Source: Liopterus haemorrhoidalis
Taxonomy: Eukaryota; Arthropoda; Insecta; Coleoptera; Dytiscidae
DNA: 64,000 bases
Assembly: GCA_963971575.1 (NCBI GenBank)
Contig: OZ020622.1
Coordinates: 36,796,301 to 36,860,300, forward strand
Reading direction: 5' to 3'
In this document: positions 33,857 through 45,164 of the stretch, piece after piece
Layout: every line of letters begins with the position of its first letter
How positions within the stretch are numbered: position 1 is the first letter of the stretch
Notes under the pieces: generated by a model
The model's database searches: none
Seen by the model: the letters and a program-made list of their open reading frames with translations, nothing else
What the model was told of the DNA's origin: nothing
Position numbers and translations under genes: made by a program

Positions 33857-35249
33857 CAGTGTTGCCAACCGTACGATAATTATCGTACACATACGATAAT
33901 TTGACTCTCTGTACGATGTACGATAATTTTGACTACTATACGATAATTGGTACGATAATATTTTATCAGGAATTAAAGATTTTTGAAAATGCTTAAGTTG
34001 ACCTGTTCTGCGTCTACGGAAAGTAGTTCTAAAAAGCAGCGCAACTGTTCATAGGAAAGAGATTGTACCTTACTAAGTAAGGTACGTAAGTAGCATCTTA
34101 CTACGTACATGTTTTGCATTTCATTTAACGGGGATTCCCAAGATCACTGCTTGCGTACCTACTACATTAATGACGAATGAAAAGCAATGCCTCATTCAAG
34201 AATTGAATTAACTGGACAAGAAAGTTCAGATGAGTTTTGGATCAAGTATCTCAACTATTCCAATGAAATTGTATAGCCTTCAAAACCTTGCATTGTTTGC
34301 ATTAAATGTCTTATGTCTTCCACATTCAAATGCGCAATGTGAAAGAGTATTTAGCAAAATTATTTTAATTATTTTACACAGTTAACGGCGTTGTTTTATC
34401 CAGTCAGCATGTGAAGAAACATGGTTCTTGTCAAAATATCAAACCGGGAAAAGATATGTTTGAGAAACCAAATAGCAATATGTATAAATTTAAAAACGTG
34501 ATGAAAAATTAAAAAGATGATTTTTAATGAAGTATTTAATTTATAGTAAATATATTACATATAAAATAACAACTTTTCATTATTGATGTTACTTATTGAA
34601 TAATATTGTACCTATCCTCACAATTTAATACTAATTTTGAATTATATAGTACATGCTATTCCAAACGTTTAGGCGGTACTGGGTTTTGAAATCTAGTAAT
34701 TTTTATCTATTAATTCGGACTTTTGGTAATTTTTTAAAGCTTGGTAATTCATACTCACATTGCAAATTCTAGATTAAATTGATGTCATTATAAAATGTCA
34801 TTTTCATTGCATTTTAATTTTTGTCATTCTTAATAAAACTTTCCCATTTTTTTATGTATTTTTTTGTCTTCTAAATATGTAAATATGTATGCAAAATTTT
34901 AATAAATGTCATTCGTTTCCATGGTTTTCACTGTTGGAAATTTAAATTTTCACATACCAAATGTGAAACATAATATAACCCAAGCAGTCTTTTTTAGTGA
35001 CAACCTAAAAGAACGAAATTCCCATTTAGTTCCGCCTAAACGTTGAGAATAGCCTGTAGATTATTTGTGTACGTATTTCCTTTCAATAATAAATATAATA
35101 AAAATGTATTGATAAGTGAATAAAAATGAAATTTTTAATATTTTATGACTTTACTATCCCGTCTCGCGGGTATACGATAATTTTTATGAAAATACGATAA
35201 TTTTTGCTACAGCGTACGATTATTTCATTATATGGAGTTGGCAACACTG
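33857..35249 (+). mobile_element. hAT transposon derivative with TACGATAAT subterminal repeats
   Basis: Ends CAGTGTTGCCAAC are inverted and flanked by a perfect 8-bp duplication GGAGGAAG (33849-33856 and 35250-35257). At least six TACGATAAT-type words crowd the left 100 bp and three the right 80 bp. A degenerate frame near 34275-34350 reads LALFALNVLCLPHSNAQCER followed by VFSK, the hAT dimerisation motif, and after further decay MFEKPNSNMYKFKNVMKN. A TA-type MITE is nested at 34652-35056. The element lies 85 bp upstream of RAD6 exon 3. Confidence 0.9.
34652..35056. mobile_element. TA-flanked MITE, CTATTCCAAACGTTTAGGCG ends (copy 2, short)
   Basis: The left CATGCTATTCCAAACGTTTA and the inverse right CAGGCTATTCTCAACGTTTA are bounded by TA on both sides. 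It is related to 23712-25486, sharing TTCCCATTTAGTTCCGCCTA at the right end. Non-coding. Confidence 0.8.
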
Positions 35250-35341
35250 GGAGGAAGAGACACCGTCAGCTAGTAAAAATATAATTGTACTGTTTGGATG
35301 TGTTTTAAAAGTAACTGATGTGAATGTTTGTTTTGTTTCAG

Positions 35342-35467
35342 TCACTCCTGAGTGATCCTAACCCCAATTCTCCTGCCAACTCGATGGCAGCGCAGCTTTA
35401 CAAGGAGAACAGACGAGAGTACGAGAAACGAGTAAAGGCATGCGTAGAACAAAGCTTTATTGATTAG
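35342..35467 (+). CDS. Ubc6: UBE2A/RAD6 E2 enzyme, exon 3 (C-terminal helices)
   Basis: After the acceptor TTGTTTCAG (ending at 35341) the exon encodes [20 protein letters not shown], then [20 protein letters not shown] and a final D before TAG at 35465-35467. It completes the E2 fold and joins exon 2 in frame ([13 protein letters not shown]). AATAAA signals follow at 35494-35499 and 35556-35561. The exon lies 14.4 kb downstream of exon 2; the intervening intron is almost wholly transposon-derived, yet both splice sites are canonical. Confidence 0.96.
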   Translation, partial: SLLSDPNPNSPANSMAAQLYKENRREYEKRVKACVEQSFID

Positions 35468-36068
35468 CCAGCACTACGTACTTCGCACATATAAATAAAT
35501 GACACCGTTAATAAATTGTTTTAAACACGGTTATGTGCGTTAAAACGTTATTTAAAATAAAATTTAAAATCCCGTCTATTATTTGAGTTTTAAAAACCTG
35601 ATCACAATACTTGGGTCGAAGTAAAAAAAAAAGTACACGTTAGTTTTGTGGACATATTTCTTTTAATAATCATTAATAATCTATATTTGTATATTAAACG
35701 CAGTGCTATGTTTACTAATGTTTATTGAATCAGGATTTTGCGTGCTCAAATTTTGCGCAATTATGTTCTCGTGTTTTGTGTTCTAGCTAGCGTGGCTGAC
35801 TTCTTCAAATAAGGTTATAGATATGAACAAATTTAACACAGTTTGATTCATACTAGGAAAATTATGATTTTCTTATTTCTTATTTAAAGATGTCAGTATT
35901 TTGAATGTGTTATACATATTTACAGTACATATTATACTTAATAAATTATTATAAGTCACATAATTATGTCGTGTTTATTTACGTAACCTGCACAACTTCC
36001 CTCCAACTTGATTCCATTCTTAATCCACTGCCCGCTTCTCTAGCTGTATACTGAAAGTATCAACAATG

Positions 36069-36780
36069 TTATAGGGAAAAATTTTAAGATCGTAGCGCCA
36101 CGCGGATTTTTTTGAAACCATTCTAAATCAGATACCACTTGACATTTACTAGTAAATAATAGCGAAAAGTGTATCAAAAAACGACAAAAAATAAATAATT
36201 GTTTGGGATTTTCTGATTTTGTGAAGTGACATTACTTGTAAACATCTAAAATACTACATTTTGTGATCTGGTTTTAAGTTATGGCGGTTTTCCATTGTCG
36301 ATTATTTTAACTATATTGGGGGAAATAATAATTCCCGTGTTGTTTACCAAGGGGTAGAAATCTACAATGCTGGGCATATAATATTGTGTGGAGTCACTGA
36401 AAAAAACAGAGAGTTCATAAAGATTTATGCATTATGCCTACAAACTTGTGCATTACAAACCCACACACACAATAACAGGAATTTTCAAGATATGTGATAA
36501 TAAATACAAAATTGAAAATATTTTTTGTAGTCACTATTATTAAAATGTAATGAGCAAACTTTGATATAAGGGCTCCCTTTTTTTCCAATTTTTAAATTGT
36601 TTATCTAAACATCGCGTCGATTCCTAACCTCTTGCTTTCCCAATTTTGTTTCGAACCGTACGATGTCTGATATTAGTGGAAACAAATGAAACGATATTTC
36701 CGGGTTTCTTCTTTGCAATGAATTGCACATAGGCACACAACAATATGTATTATACATTTTTCAATGATTATAATAAAACT
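36069..36780 (+). mobile_element. AGGGAAAATTTTAAGATCG family element (copy 3), with coding remnant
   Basis: The left end is TAGGGAAAAATTTTAAGATC followed by GTAGCGCC. A fragment near 36,325-36,410 encodes NNSRVVYQGVEIYNAGHIIL then CGVT. The interior GACATTTACTAGTAAATA and the later TTGCACATAGGCACACAACA echo the copy at 21597-23151. The right terminus was not found, so the end given is approximate. Confidence 0.55.
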
Positions 36781-36889
36781 TTAAAAACAAACTTCATACA
36801 AAAGTAATACACAAAACGAAATGTTATCTGATGTACACAAGTTCATGAAACGCTCACCAGATGGTAGGGTGCTTAGCTGCAAATCCCTA

Positions 36890-37857
36890 TAGATCAGTCT
36901 AATGATCTTAATGTACTTAACTGGAAGCTACAAATAAATAGCATTGCCATAAATATTAATAAATACAACTTTTTGTTATATAAGCTATCCAAGATAACAA
37001 CATATTTAACAATGAAAATAGTATATTTTTCCTACATTCAATCAACTCTGTCTTATGGTATTATTTTGTGGGGAAACTCAGTTGACACCTTGAGATTATT
37101 CAGGCTGCAGAAGAGATGTATTAGAATTTTAATCGGTGTCAAATGGAGCACACATTGTAAAGAACTGTCCATACAGCATAGTATTTTAACTTTGCCAGCA
37201 CTTTACTTATACCATTTACCAGCGTTTCCCAAAGTGTGGGTCGCGACCGGGCACAGGGTCGCAGAAAATTTTTGCCGGGTCGCGAAAAAAATTGTAAAAA
37301 CAAAAAAGATTTTTTTTGTACATATTATTGTTTTTTACGTCAGTTAATCACTAGAATAGTGTGTGTGCTCTTTATTACTATACTATATTCTTTATTACTA
37401 TACTATACTCTTTATTACTATTTATTACTCTTTATTACTATAAAGCTACTGCTTTGAAATAAAATTTGTTTTTTAAATAATGTTTTTTTTTTCATAAGGT
37501 GGGTCGCGAAAAATGTTAAAACCTCGTACCGTGTCGCGGTCAAAAAAGTTTGGGAACCGCTGCCATATACTAATTTACATTAAAGAAAATTCTTCATCTT
37601 TAAAAACAAATAGTTCTTTTCATGGTTACTCCACTCGCAATAGAACTGATTTTAGAATACCGTTTTCAAGATATGACGTAAGAAACCTGCCCAATATAAT
37701 GGGAAATAAGTTTTTGAACAAACTTGCAGATAATATCAGAAACCTAGAAATTAAACAATTTAAAAATAAAATGAAAAAAAATCTCATAACGAAGGCCTAC
37801 TACAGTATAAAGGAATTTAAAGATGATGAATTAATTCCACAGCAATTTAACCAATAG
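36890..37857 (+). pseudogene. LINE ORF2 C-terminal fragment, interrupted by a hAT MITE
   Basis: The frame SNDLNVLNWKLQINSIAINI, then MKIVYFSYIQSTLSYGIILW, GNSVDTLRLFRLQKRCIRIL and ELSIQHSILTLPALYLYH is the region after the reverse-transcriptase core of Jockey/CR1-type LINEs (Y-Q-S-L-YGI--WG, LQKR-IRI). After the insertion at 37220-37562 it resumes with ENSSSLKTNSSFHGYSTRNR, YDVRNLPNIMGNKFLNKL and a stop at 37857. The catalytic FADD part is absent. The 3' UTR probably continues beyond the Harbinger insertion (from 39396) to the (ATT)n tail near 40160. Confidence 0.85.
37220..37562. mobile_element. hAT MITE, CAGCGTTTCCCAAAGT ends
   Basis: Ends CAGCGTTTCCCAAAGTGTGG and, inverse, CAGCGGTTCCCAAACTTTTT; 8-bp duplication with one mismatch (CCATTTAC at 37212-37219, CCATATAC at 37563-37570). 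Subterminal GGGTCGCGA/GTCGCGG words repeat at both ends. It splits a LINE frame, so the boundaries are secure. Confidence 0.9.
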
Positions 37858-37870
37858 ATTTTCACACTTA

Positions 37871-39392
37871 GGTCCAGTTGCACAGTTACCACTTAAGTAT
37901 GAGTTTAGCTAAACCTTAAGCTTCAGCTTAAACCAAATACTTAAGCGCCAGATGTTGCACAGTCAAAAATATAAAAATACTTAGCTAAGCCAACTGATGT
38001 GATAAATTCACAAAGTTGGTAATATGGAAAATGAATGTTTGGCGGGGAAATTTTGAAATTCAATATAGACATAACTGTCAATGTCACTTGTCAAGTAGTT
38101 TATTATACAAATAATGCAAATTTTACCAGCAATGGAAAATACGGTAAACGAAATGTAAAAATAAATGTACGACGAACTTATCAGAAGAGTTGGTCTTCTA
38201 TAAAATTTATTTAAAAAATATAAATACAATATATTATTGTGTGTAAAAAATTAAATGTTGTGGAAGAGAAAAAATTTCCTTGGACGAACATACATGAGGA
38301 ATTTAACAATGTAATCGGTTATTCTTACAGAGAAGCAGAATATTAAAATATATACATAAAAAAATCACTAAAACAAGAACAAGAAAAAAAAAAAAAATGC
38401 CAACAATAAGTATTCACTGAAAGTGACTGGAGGTGGTTCAATGGCAGAATGCTCAGAGAAAGAGTTAGAATTAATAAATTTTAAATTACCGGCAGGTCAT
38501 AGACAAGATATTTACATTTATAAAGAATTTTATTATTTATACATTATAAATTAGAAAAATAAACATTTATTATTGTTCCTAACTCGAATGTTGTCATTAT
38601 ATTTTCTGTTTTAATTTATTACTGTGTTAGGTATATTGTTAATAAAATTAACATCTGTTTCTAGATCTGGATTAAGATTGCTCAATCAATTGCTCCCAGA
38701 ACTCTAGAAAACCGTACGATATAGCAAAAGTCTTGGCGTACATTACACTGTTCCATTTGAATATTAGGCATTTTAATATATTGATGACGCAAGATACAAA
38801 TTGCGCTATTTCTCGATATTTTTCCTATATCTTTTGAAGCTGTAGATTTATGGCAACCAGTAAACTCCCTTACCATTAACATACTTCCAATAATATAATA
38901 TCGTAGGATTTGTATTGAAGTGAATGCGTGGTTCCTGTAAATATTATTTCATAAAATATTAGGTATTTGTGTACCAAGGCACTAACTTACCTATTAGTAG
39001 GATGGTTAATTAAATGTTTAATATGATATAACATTGAATTACAACTTTATTTACTTAATATTACTATTTACTCGAAATCTATTGTAAAATTTTTCATCAT
39101 CCCATTGATTAATATAATCATACCGGTGCCTATAGACGGGTATGCGGCGAAATATATTAATATATAAGATTAACTGTTTAATTCAATCAAATTAATCTGA
39201 TCAATTTTAATATGACACATAACCTGTCCTATTTGACAGTTTATTTTGGCTTAAACCAAACAAATCTACCGCTTAAGTATTTTCCTGTTTAAGCTTAAGT
39301 TTAAACCAAAAACTGAAACTGTGCAACAACTAAACCATAAACTAAAACTTAAGCCTAAATAAAAACTTAAGCGGTTACTGTGCAACTGGGCC
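37871..39392. mobile_element. PIF/Harbinger element with transposase and Myb/SANT remnants
   Basis: Ends GGTCCAGTTGCACAGTTACC and, inverse, GGCCCAGTTGCACAGTAACC; target duplication TTA on both sides. Just inside each end lie repeated CTTAAG-rich words (ACTTAAG, GCTTAAAC). On the minus strand, 38882-38682 reads MLMVREFTGCHKSTASKDIG, then AICILRHQYIKMPN, the Harbinger (HARBI1-like) transposase segment. On the plus strand, fragments KKFPWTNIHEEFNN (about 38,270) and KVTGGGSMAECSEKELELIN (about 38,420) look like the Myb/SANT-like partner protein. Convergent transposase and Myb genes are the family norm. Both are truncated here. Confidence 0.88.
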
Positions 39393-39395
39393 TTA

Positions 39396-40175
39396 CACTC
39401 TTACTTTATTTATATATTTTATTGATGTAAAATTGTAATATATCACTATATAAGACGTATGATATTTTAATTTATTATTTTTGTACTTGTAACGTGCCGA
39501 AAACTAACAGTTATTAATGGAGGGGGGAAAGACTTTAAATATAAAACTAAATAAAAATTAATTGAATTATAACAGTGTGAGAGAACTAGAGTGAAATTAG
39601 GAAAAGAAAATATATATAAATAAGTATATGTAGATTATTCTAGGAAGGATAGCAAGAGCAGAGTTTGAAGGGATAACGTAATAACAATAAACTTGACTCC
39701 ACTAAATATACACATGTATTTACAAGTCGACAAATTGGAATATAGTTACAAATGTTACAAAATTAAAAATGTATAACAATAAATTTACAAATGAATCCGT
39801 CTACTTACTCAGCATTCTCAGTTAGTGGAACACTTATAAAAATAAAATAGCTTGAAGTGCTTTTCTCTTCTAACTTCTTCTGACTAAGTGAGACTTTGAT
39901 GTTGTGAACAGCTTTTATATATGACATTAGACTGACTACTGACTAACATTTTACACCCTTAGAGTTTCTCTCATTAGCCCCTTCCACCCTGGTCATTTTC
40001 TATTACTCATTATCAATATTTGACAATACTAACCTAATAGTTTATCTTAATAAAAGTTTTTAAGTTTCAATAGTGCCAGGTAGCTTGTACTGCTACACAC
40101 TTGTTTATTGATATGTTTAACGACTCCAAAAATGTACATTACATTCTCTGGAATAAAGATTATTATTATTATTAT
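39396..40175 (+). repeat. Probable LINE 3' UTR and following sequence, no gene
   Basis: The sequence after the Harbinger insertion, TTACACTCTTACTTTATTTA, and the closing CTCTGGAATAAAGATTATTA with an ATT-repeat tail (about 40,150-40,175) fit the 3' UTR of a CR1/Jockey-type LINE. The middle part (about 39,500-40,100) may be a separate insertion; no ends were found. Confidence 0.4.
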
Positions 40176-40469
40176 AATCACGTGGTCTGCGTGACGTCAT
40201 CTCACGTCCTGGAGATTTTATAAACTGCTAGAGCCATACAACGCCATGTTAAATAGACGATTTTCAAAGTAGCATTATTTAAATTTGGCACCTCTGATTT
40301 TTCTGCCCAACAAAACAATTTTTTTATCTTGGTGCCGGAAAAGTAAGAACTGATTTTGGATATTTTGATGTACTGATTCCAAAAATACCTGACTCTTTTT
40401 CGTAGCAGCTTTAGATTTTGAGAGACAGACTAATTGATTTTAGTATTTTATCTAAAAACGGTAAACTTC

Positions 40470-41150
40470 TTCCTTGGACAGCAAAGTGGATATACAAAAT
40501 ATCCTTGTTTTTTTATGTCTTTGGGACAGCAGAGCTAAGGATCAACACTGGGTTAACAGAAATTGGGTGATTTCCATTAAGAAATGTCAGAATTCAAGAA
40601 AAATAAAACGTTGTAAGCGAACCTTTGGTTGTGAGAGAGAAAATTATATTTCCACCCTTGCATATCAAGTTTGGGCTTATGTAGCAATTTTTGAAGGCTT
40701 TAAATCGAGATGGACTTTGTGTAGGCTACTTGACACGTCATTTTTCTAGGATTAACTCTGAAAAACTGAAAGCCAGAATATTTGATGGTGTTCAGATAAG
40801 GCAATCTACTGAAGATCCACAATCCAATCCAACCGCATCAATGAACGAGATTGAATTTAATTCTTGGTGTTCATTTATTCAAGTAGTACAAAAATTTCTT
40901 GGAAATCATAAGGCAGAGAATTAGTGGAAAATATGCTTTCCAACTTTAATATTCTCGGTTGTATTATTACCACTTACCAGAAAACCTAGGTGTTTTAGTG
41001 AAGAACCGGGGGAAAGATTCCATCAGGACATAAAACTATGGAAGATAGATATCAAGGACGATAAGATAGCCACATGATGGCCTACTACTGTTGGAGTCTT
41101 CAGAAAGATTGTTCTGGTAAACTCCATGCTAGAAAGTCGTACAAAAGAAC
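40470..41150 (+). pseudogene. Degenerate copy of an uncharacterised arthropod repeat protein
   Basis: Several frames carry a recognisable family signature: FLCLWDSRAKDQHWVNRNW (about 40,503), FVKALNRDGLCVGYL-type sequence as MKALNRDGLCVGYLTRHFSR (40,691), KARIFDGVQIRQSTEDP, WCSFIQVVQKFLGNHKAE, and after further shifts EEPGERFHQDIK and MMAYYCWSLQKD. This combination (LCLWDSRA ... FVKALN-DG ... IFDGPQIR ... FLGN ... GERFHQDI ... YCW-L) recurs in many arthropod predicted proteins from multi-copy genes. I know it as a repetitive arthropod family without an assigned function. Stops and frameshifts make this copy a pseudogene; no terminal repeats were found. Confidence 0.6.
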
Positions 41151-41607
41151 ATTTTTAAGTGATAAGTGATGAATGTATATTTATCTACTTTGTGAAATAA
41201 ATACCTTACTTTGTCTCTTTTGTGTTTGTAACTGGCAGTTGGAGCAAATAGTAACAGTAATAACTTAAAAAATACCCAAGTTAAGAAATAAGATATTTTA
41301 TTGTAAAAGAGGCCAATATAGCGTATCTCAAAAACTAGATCTGATAGACCAAATCTGACGGCTATTTTGGATTCTGTGCCCAAAAATTACCTAGAGACAG
41401 TTAATAACTCGCAGGTACCAAAATGTCTGTTGGTCTGTGTTATAGATGCATGTTTATCCACGATTTTTTAAGATTTTTTTAAAAAATCTATTTTCGAATT
41501 GCGGTATATACGGGCAGTATGTGTGTCTGTGTGTATACACGATAACTCAAGAACGGCTCAACTTAGATAGTTCGTTGTGGAACTAAAAAGTTCTCCTATT
41601 AATTGGT

Positions 41608-41680
41608 AGAATTAAAAAATGTGTATAAAACATAATTTGATGTATTTTTGAAGGTTTGCCTAAATCTTTGTTTTTTAATT

Positions 41681-41717
<37 letters not shown>

Positions 41718-41787
41718 TAAAAAACAAAGATTTAGGCAAACCTTCAAAAATACATCAAATTATGTTTTATACACATTTTTTAATTCT
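41608..41787. repeat. Perfect long palindrome around an (AT)n core
   Basis: Arms of 75 bp (AGAATTAAAAAATGTGTATA ... TCTTTGTTTTTTAATTAA) are exactly inverted around a TATA-repeat loop. The left copy continues into ACCAATTAATAGGAGAACTT (read in inverse), which is not mirrored. A pure (AT)n run follows at about 41,818-41,878. Confidence 0.9.
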
Positions 41788-41812
41788 ATATAATATAATT
41801 ATATAATATATA

Positions 41813-41878
<66 letters not shown>

Positions 41879-41879
<1 letters not shown>

Positions 41880-43890
41880 TAGCTGAGCACCCGTGCTTCA
41901 CTACGGCATTTTGACGATCTCATTAGTGTCATTAGTGTAAAATACTCAGTTTGTTTTAAAACATGTGTATGGGTAACCTTTGTAAGAAAAAACCTAATCG
42001 ATATCTCGTGTGTCCTAAGAGATAAAGAATCCGTGAAATCGCATTTCAGCCCTTTCCACCCCCTTAGGGATCGAATTTTGAAAAGTTCCGTATTTGTGGG
42101 TGCTTACGTCATGGAGGGAATATATTTCTAGAATTTCATGTCTCTATGTCAAGGGACGTTCTATCGAATAAAAAATACCAATTAACCCCGTTAGAGATGA
42201 AATTTTAAAAAATGTCAAAACGCTTACTAAACATTTTAAATAGAAAGCTATGTAGATTTCTATTTAATAGAAACCTATGTAAGTTTTCTATAATTCACCC
42301 CGAATATAGATTCATCCCTTTAGGGGTTGATTAGGGCAAAATTCTGAATTTCTTTTGCAAACATTTGTATGGGTAACCTTTGTAAGCAAAAACCTTTGTA
42401 AGTCGATATCTGATTGGTTCTAGGAGATAATGAGGAATTCCTGAAATCATATTTCACCCCCTTTTTACCCCCTTAGAGGTCGATTTTCGAAAAATCTCTT
42501 CTTAGTGGAATATATTTTGCGAATTTCATGTATCTATGTCCAAAAAACGTTCTATCGAATAAAAAATACCCATTTACCCCTTTAAGGATGAAATTTTGAA
42601 AAACTGTCAAAATTATTATGAGGTATTTTAAAAAGACATCTATGTGCCTAAAAGAAATGTTATGACTCAACAAACACCGGAAATACGACGGGATGTATAA
42701 TTCACCCCGTTTGTAGATTCACCCCTTTAGGGGTTTATTAGGCAAAATCCTGAAATAAGTTTTTCGGCATTTGTATGAGTAATCTTTGTAAGCAAAAACC
42801 AAGTCGGTATCTTATTGGTACTAAGAGATACTAAGGAATCCTTGAATTAACATTTCACCCCTTTGCACCCTTTAGGGATGTAATTTTAAAAACCTGTCAA
42901 TACCATTTCGAGATATTTTAAAAAGACACCTATGTGCAAAATATAAATTTTATAGCTCAACAAACACATGAAATACGACGGGATGTATAATTCACCCCGT
43001 TTGTAGATTCACGCCTTTAGGGGTTGCTTAGGACAAAATCCTGAAATAAGTTTTTCGGCATTTGTTGAGTAATTATTGTAAGAAAAAACCAAATCGATAT
43101 TTTATTGGTCCTAAGAAATATTAAGGAATCCTTGTAATCACATGTCACCCCTTTTCACCCTTTGGGGCTGGAATTTTAAAAACTGTCAAAACTATTTCGA
43201 AATATTTTAAAACGACACCTATGTGCCAAAAAGTAATGTTACATCTCAACAATCACAGGAATTACGACGAGATGTATAATTCACCCCAATCGTAGATTCA
43301 CCCCTTTAGGGGTTGATAAGAACAAAATCCTGAAAAGTTTTTCGGTATTTGTATGGGTAATTTTTGTAAGCAAAAAGCAAGTCGATATCTTATTGGGCCT
43401 AAGAGATATTAAAGAATCCTTGAAATAACATATCACCCCTTTTCACCCTTTAGGGATGACATTTTAAAAAACTGTCAAAGTCATTTCGAGATATTATAAA
43501 AAGACACCTATGTGCCAAAATGAAACCTTATAACTCAACAAACACAGGAAATACGACGGGATGTAAAATTCACCCCTATTGTAGATTCACCCCTTTAGGA
43601 GTTGATTAAGACAAAATCCTGAAATCAGTTTTTCGGCATTTGTATGGGTAATCTTTGTAAGCAAAAACTAAGTCGATATCCCATCGACCCGAAGAGATAT
43701 TAAAGAATCCGTGAAATCACATTTCACCCCTTTTCGCCCCTTAGGGGTTAAATTTCGAAAAATCCCTTCTTAGTGGGTGCTTACGTCATGGAGGGAATAC
43801 ACTCTCCAAATTTCTAGGCCCAGGGGTTCGGGCTGGGCGGTGATGAGTCAGTCAGTCAGGACACTGCCTTTTATATATATATAGATTAAT
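41879..43890. repeat. Insect dispersed repeat expanded into about 290-bp tandem units
   Basis: It starts ACTAGCTGAGCACCCGTGCT and ends CAGTCAGTCAGGACACTGCC followed by TTTTATATATATATAGAT, a head and tail found in many insect dispersed repeats. The middle is a tandem array: the word ATTCACCCC recurs at about 42,292, 42,699, 42,989, 43,279 and 43,568, giving spacings near 408, 290, 290 and 289. Each unit carries CACCCCTTTAGGGGTTGATT, TTTTTCGGCATTTGTATGGG and CACCTATGTGCCAAAA. No coding frame is present. Confidence 0.85.
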
Positions 43891-45042
43891 ATTAATATAT
43901 ATTAATTATATATTAATTTTTTTTATGGGAGGTCAAATCTAGCGGAGGTCTTCCTTCGCCACTGGTTTCTTTTCGTACTGATAACAATTATTTTAATAAA
44001 TGGCCCTACGCCACTGTACAGCTGAAAACTATTGTCCGCCATTTTGAAAGACCATCTTGGTCTTCCCAACTAGCATGTAATACTCCTTCTTTTAGTATTT
44101 TTATTCAATGGTATAACTTCATTGCGGGTAATAAACTTACTAACAGTTTTGTATAGCATAACTTTCAGCATAAAGAAATTCAACAGGTCAAGATAAGTTA
44201 TCATATCTATCCTTGTTTTTAATAGAAAATGAACTGTTATAGTTATTACGTACAAAGGCAGATTTTTTGACAAACTGCTGGAATTGTTTTTTTTTTAATA
44301 AACAGGCGTATTGATTTGGCATTTATATAGTTGTACAAATAAAAAAAAATTATTAAAATAAAAAACTGAAATATCTCACCTTTAACTTAACAGCAAAAAA
44401 ACCGCACGAAGTACGGGCACAACAGCTAGTTGAAAATAAATTTAATACAACAAATCTGAAGTTATTTACGACTCGATCGAATATATCGTGTCTGCTGTAA
44501 TACATAGGTTTGGAAATATTAAACAAAGGCATATAAATAAAACATAATTTCAAAGTTATGTTCTTGATTATTTATTAAATATTTGTTTATACAATATGGG
44601 CATTACACTAAATATATCTTATTATCAGAGCTAACTTAGCCTAAAGTAGTTTTTACAAGAGAACAAAGGCAAAATGTTATAATAAATCAGTAAAATTTTG
44701 CAATACATACACAACATTTTAAATAATTATGGCACCAAATCTTGGTTGCATATACAGACAAAAACAACTGCATCTTGTTCTCATTAACTTACAAAATAAA
44801 TGTATCAAAAAATTAAATAAACTAAAGAACTACTTAACAACTCTACACATTTACAACTAAATAAACAACTGACATGAAAGTCAATTGAACTACCTCTTTA
44901 TCAGCTAACATTATTATAAGAAATTAATCTCTTCGAGTTGGACTGCTTTCAACTTTTTTCATCATATGAACTATTTTAAAATGGCGCCCACTAAATAAGC
45001 CCTGTGGCAAAGCACCATAATTTAATTTTAAATATGTATCAA
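43891..45042. other. Intergenic, no gene seen
   Basis: AT-rich sequence. At 44400-44435 a short inverse fragment of the ACTAGCTG(T)TGTGCCCGTAC head type is present. Nothing else is recognised. Confidence 0.4.
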
Positions 45043-45164
45043 AGGTGGGATCGGGAAGTAAGCTCCAGACCGGTCGGTGAAACATGTTTAGACCATTTCT
45101 CGAATGCTCTGGAATTTAACAGAGTGAATTGGAGCACACCGAGCTTACTCCCCGAACCCACTTC
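45043..45164. repeat. Small foldback element, GTGGGATCGGGAAGTAAGCTC ends minus one base
   Basis: TGGGATCGGGAAGTAAGCTC at the left mirrors TGGGTTCGGGGAGTAAGCTC read from the right, over about 122 bp. The target duplication is unclear. Confidence 0.65.
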
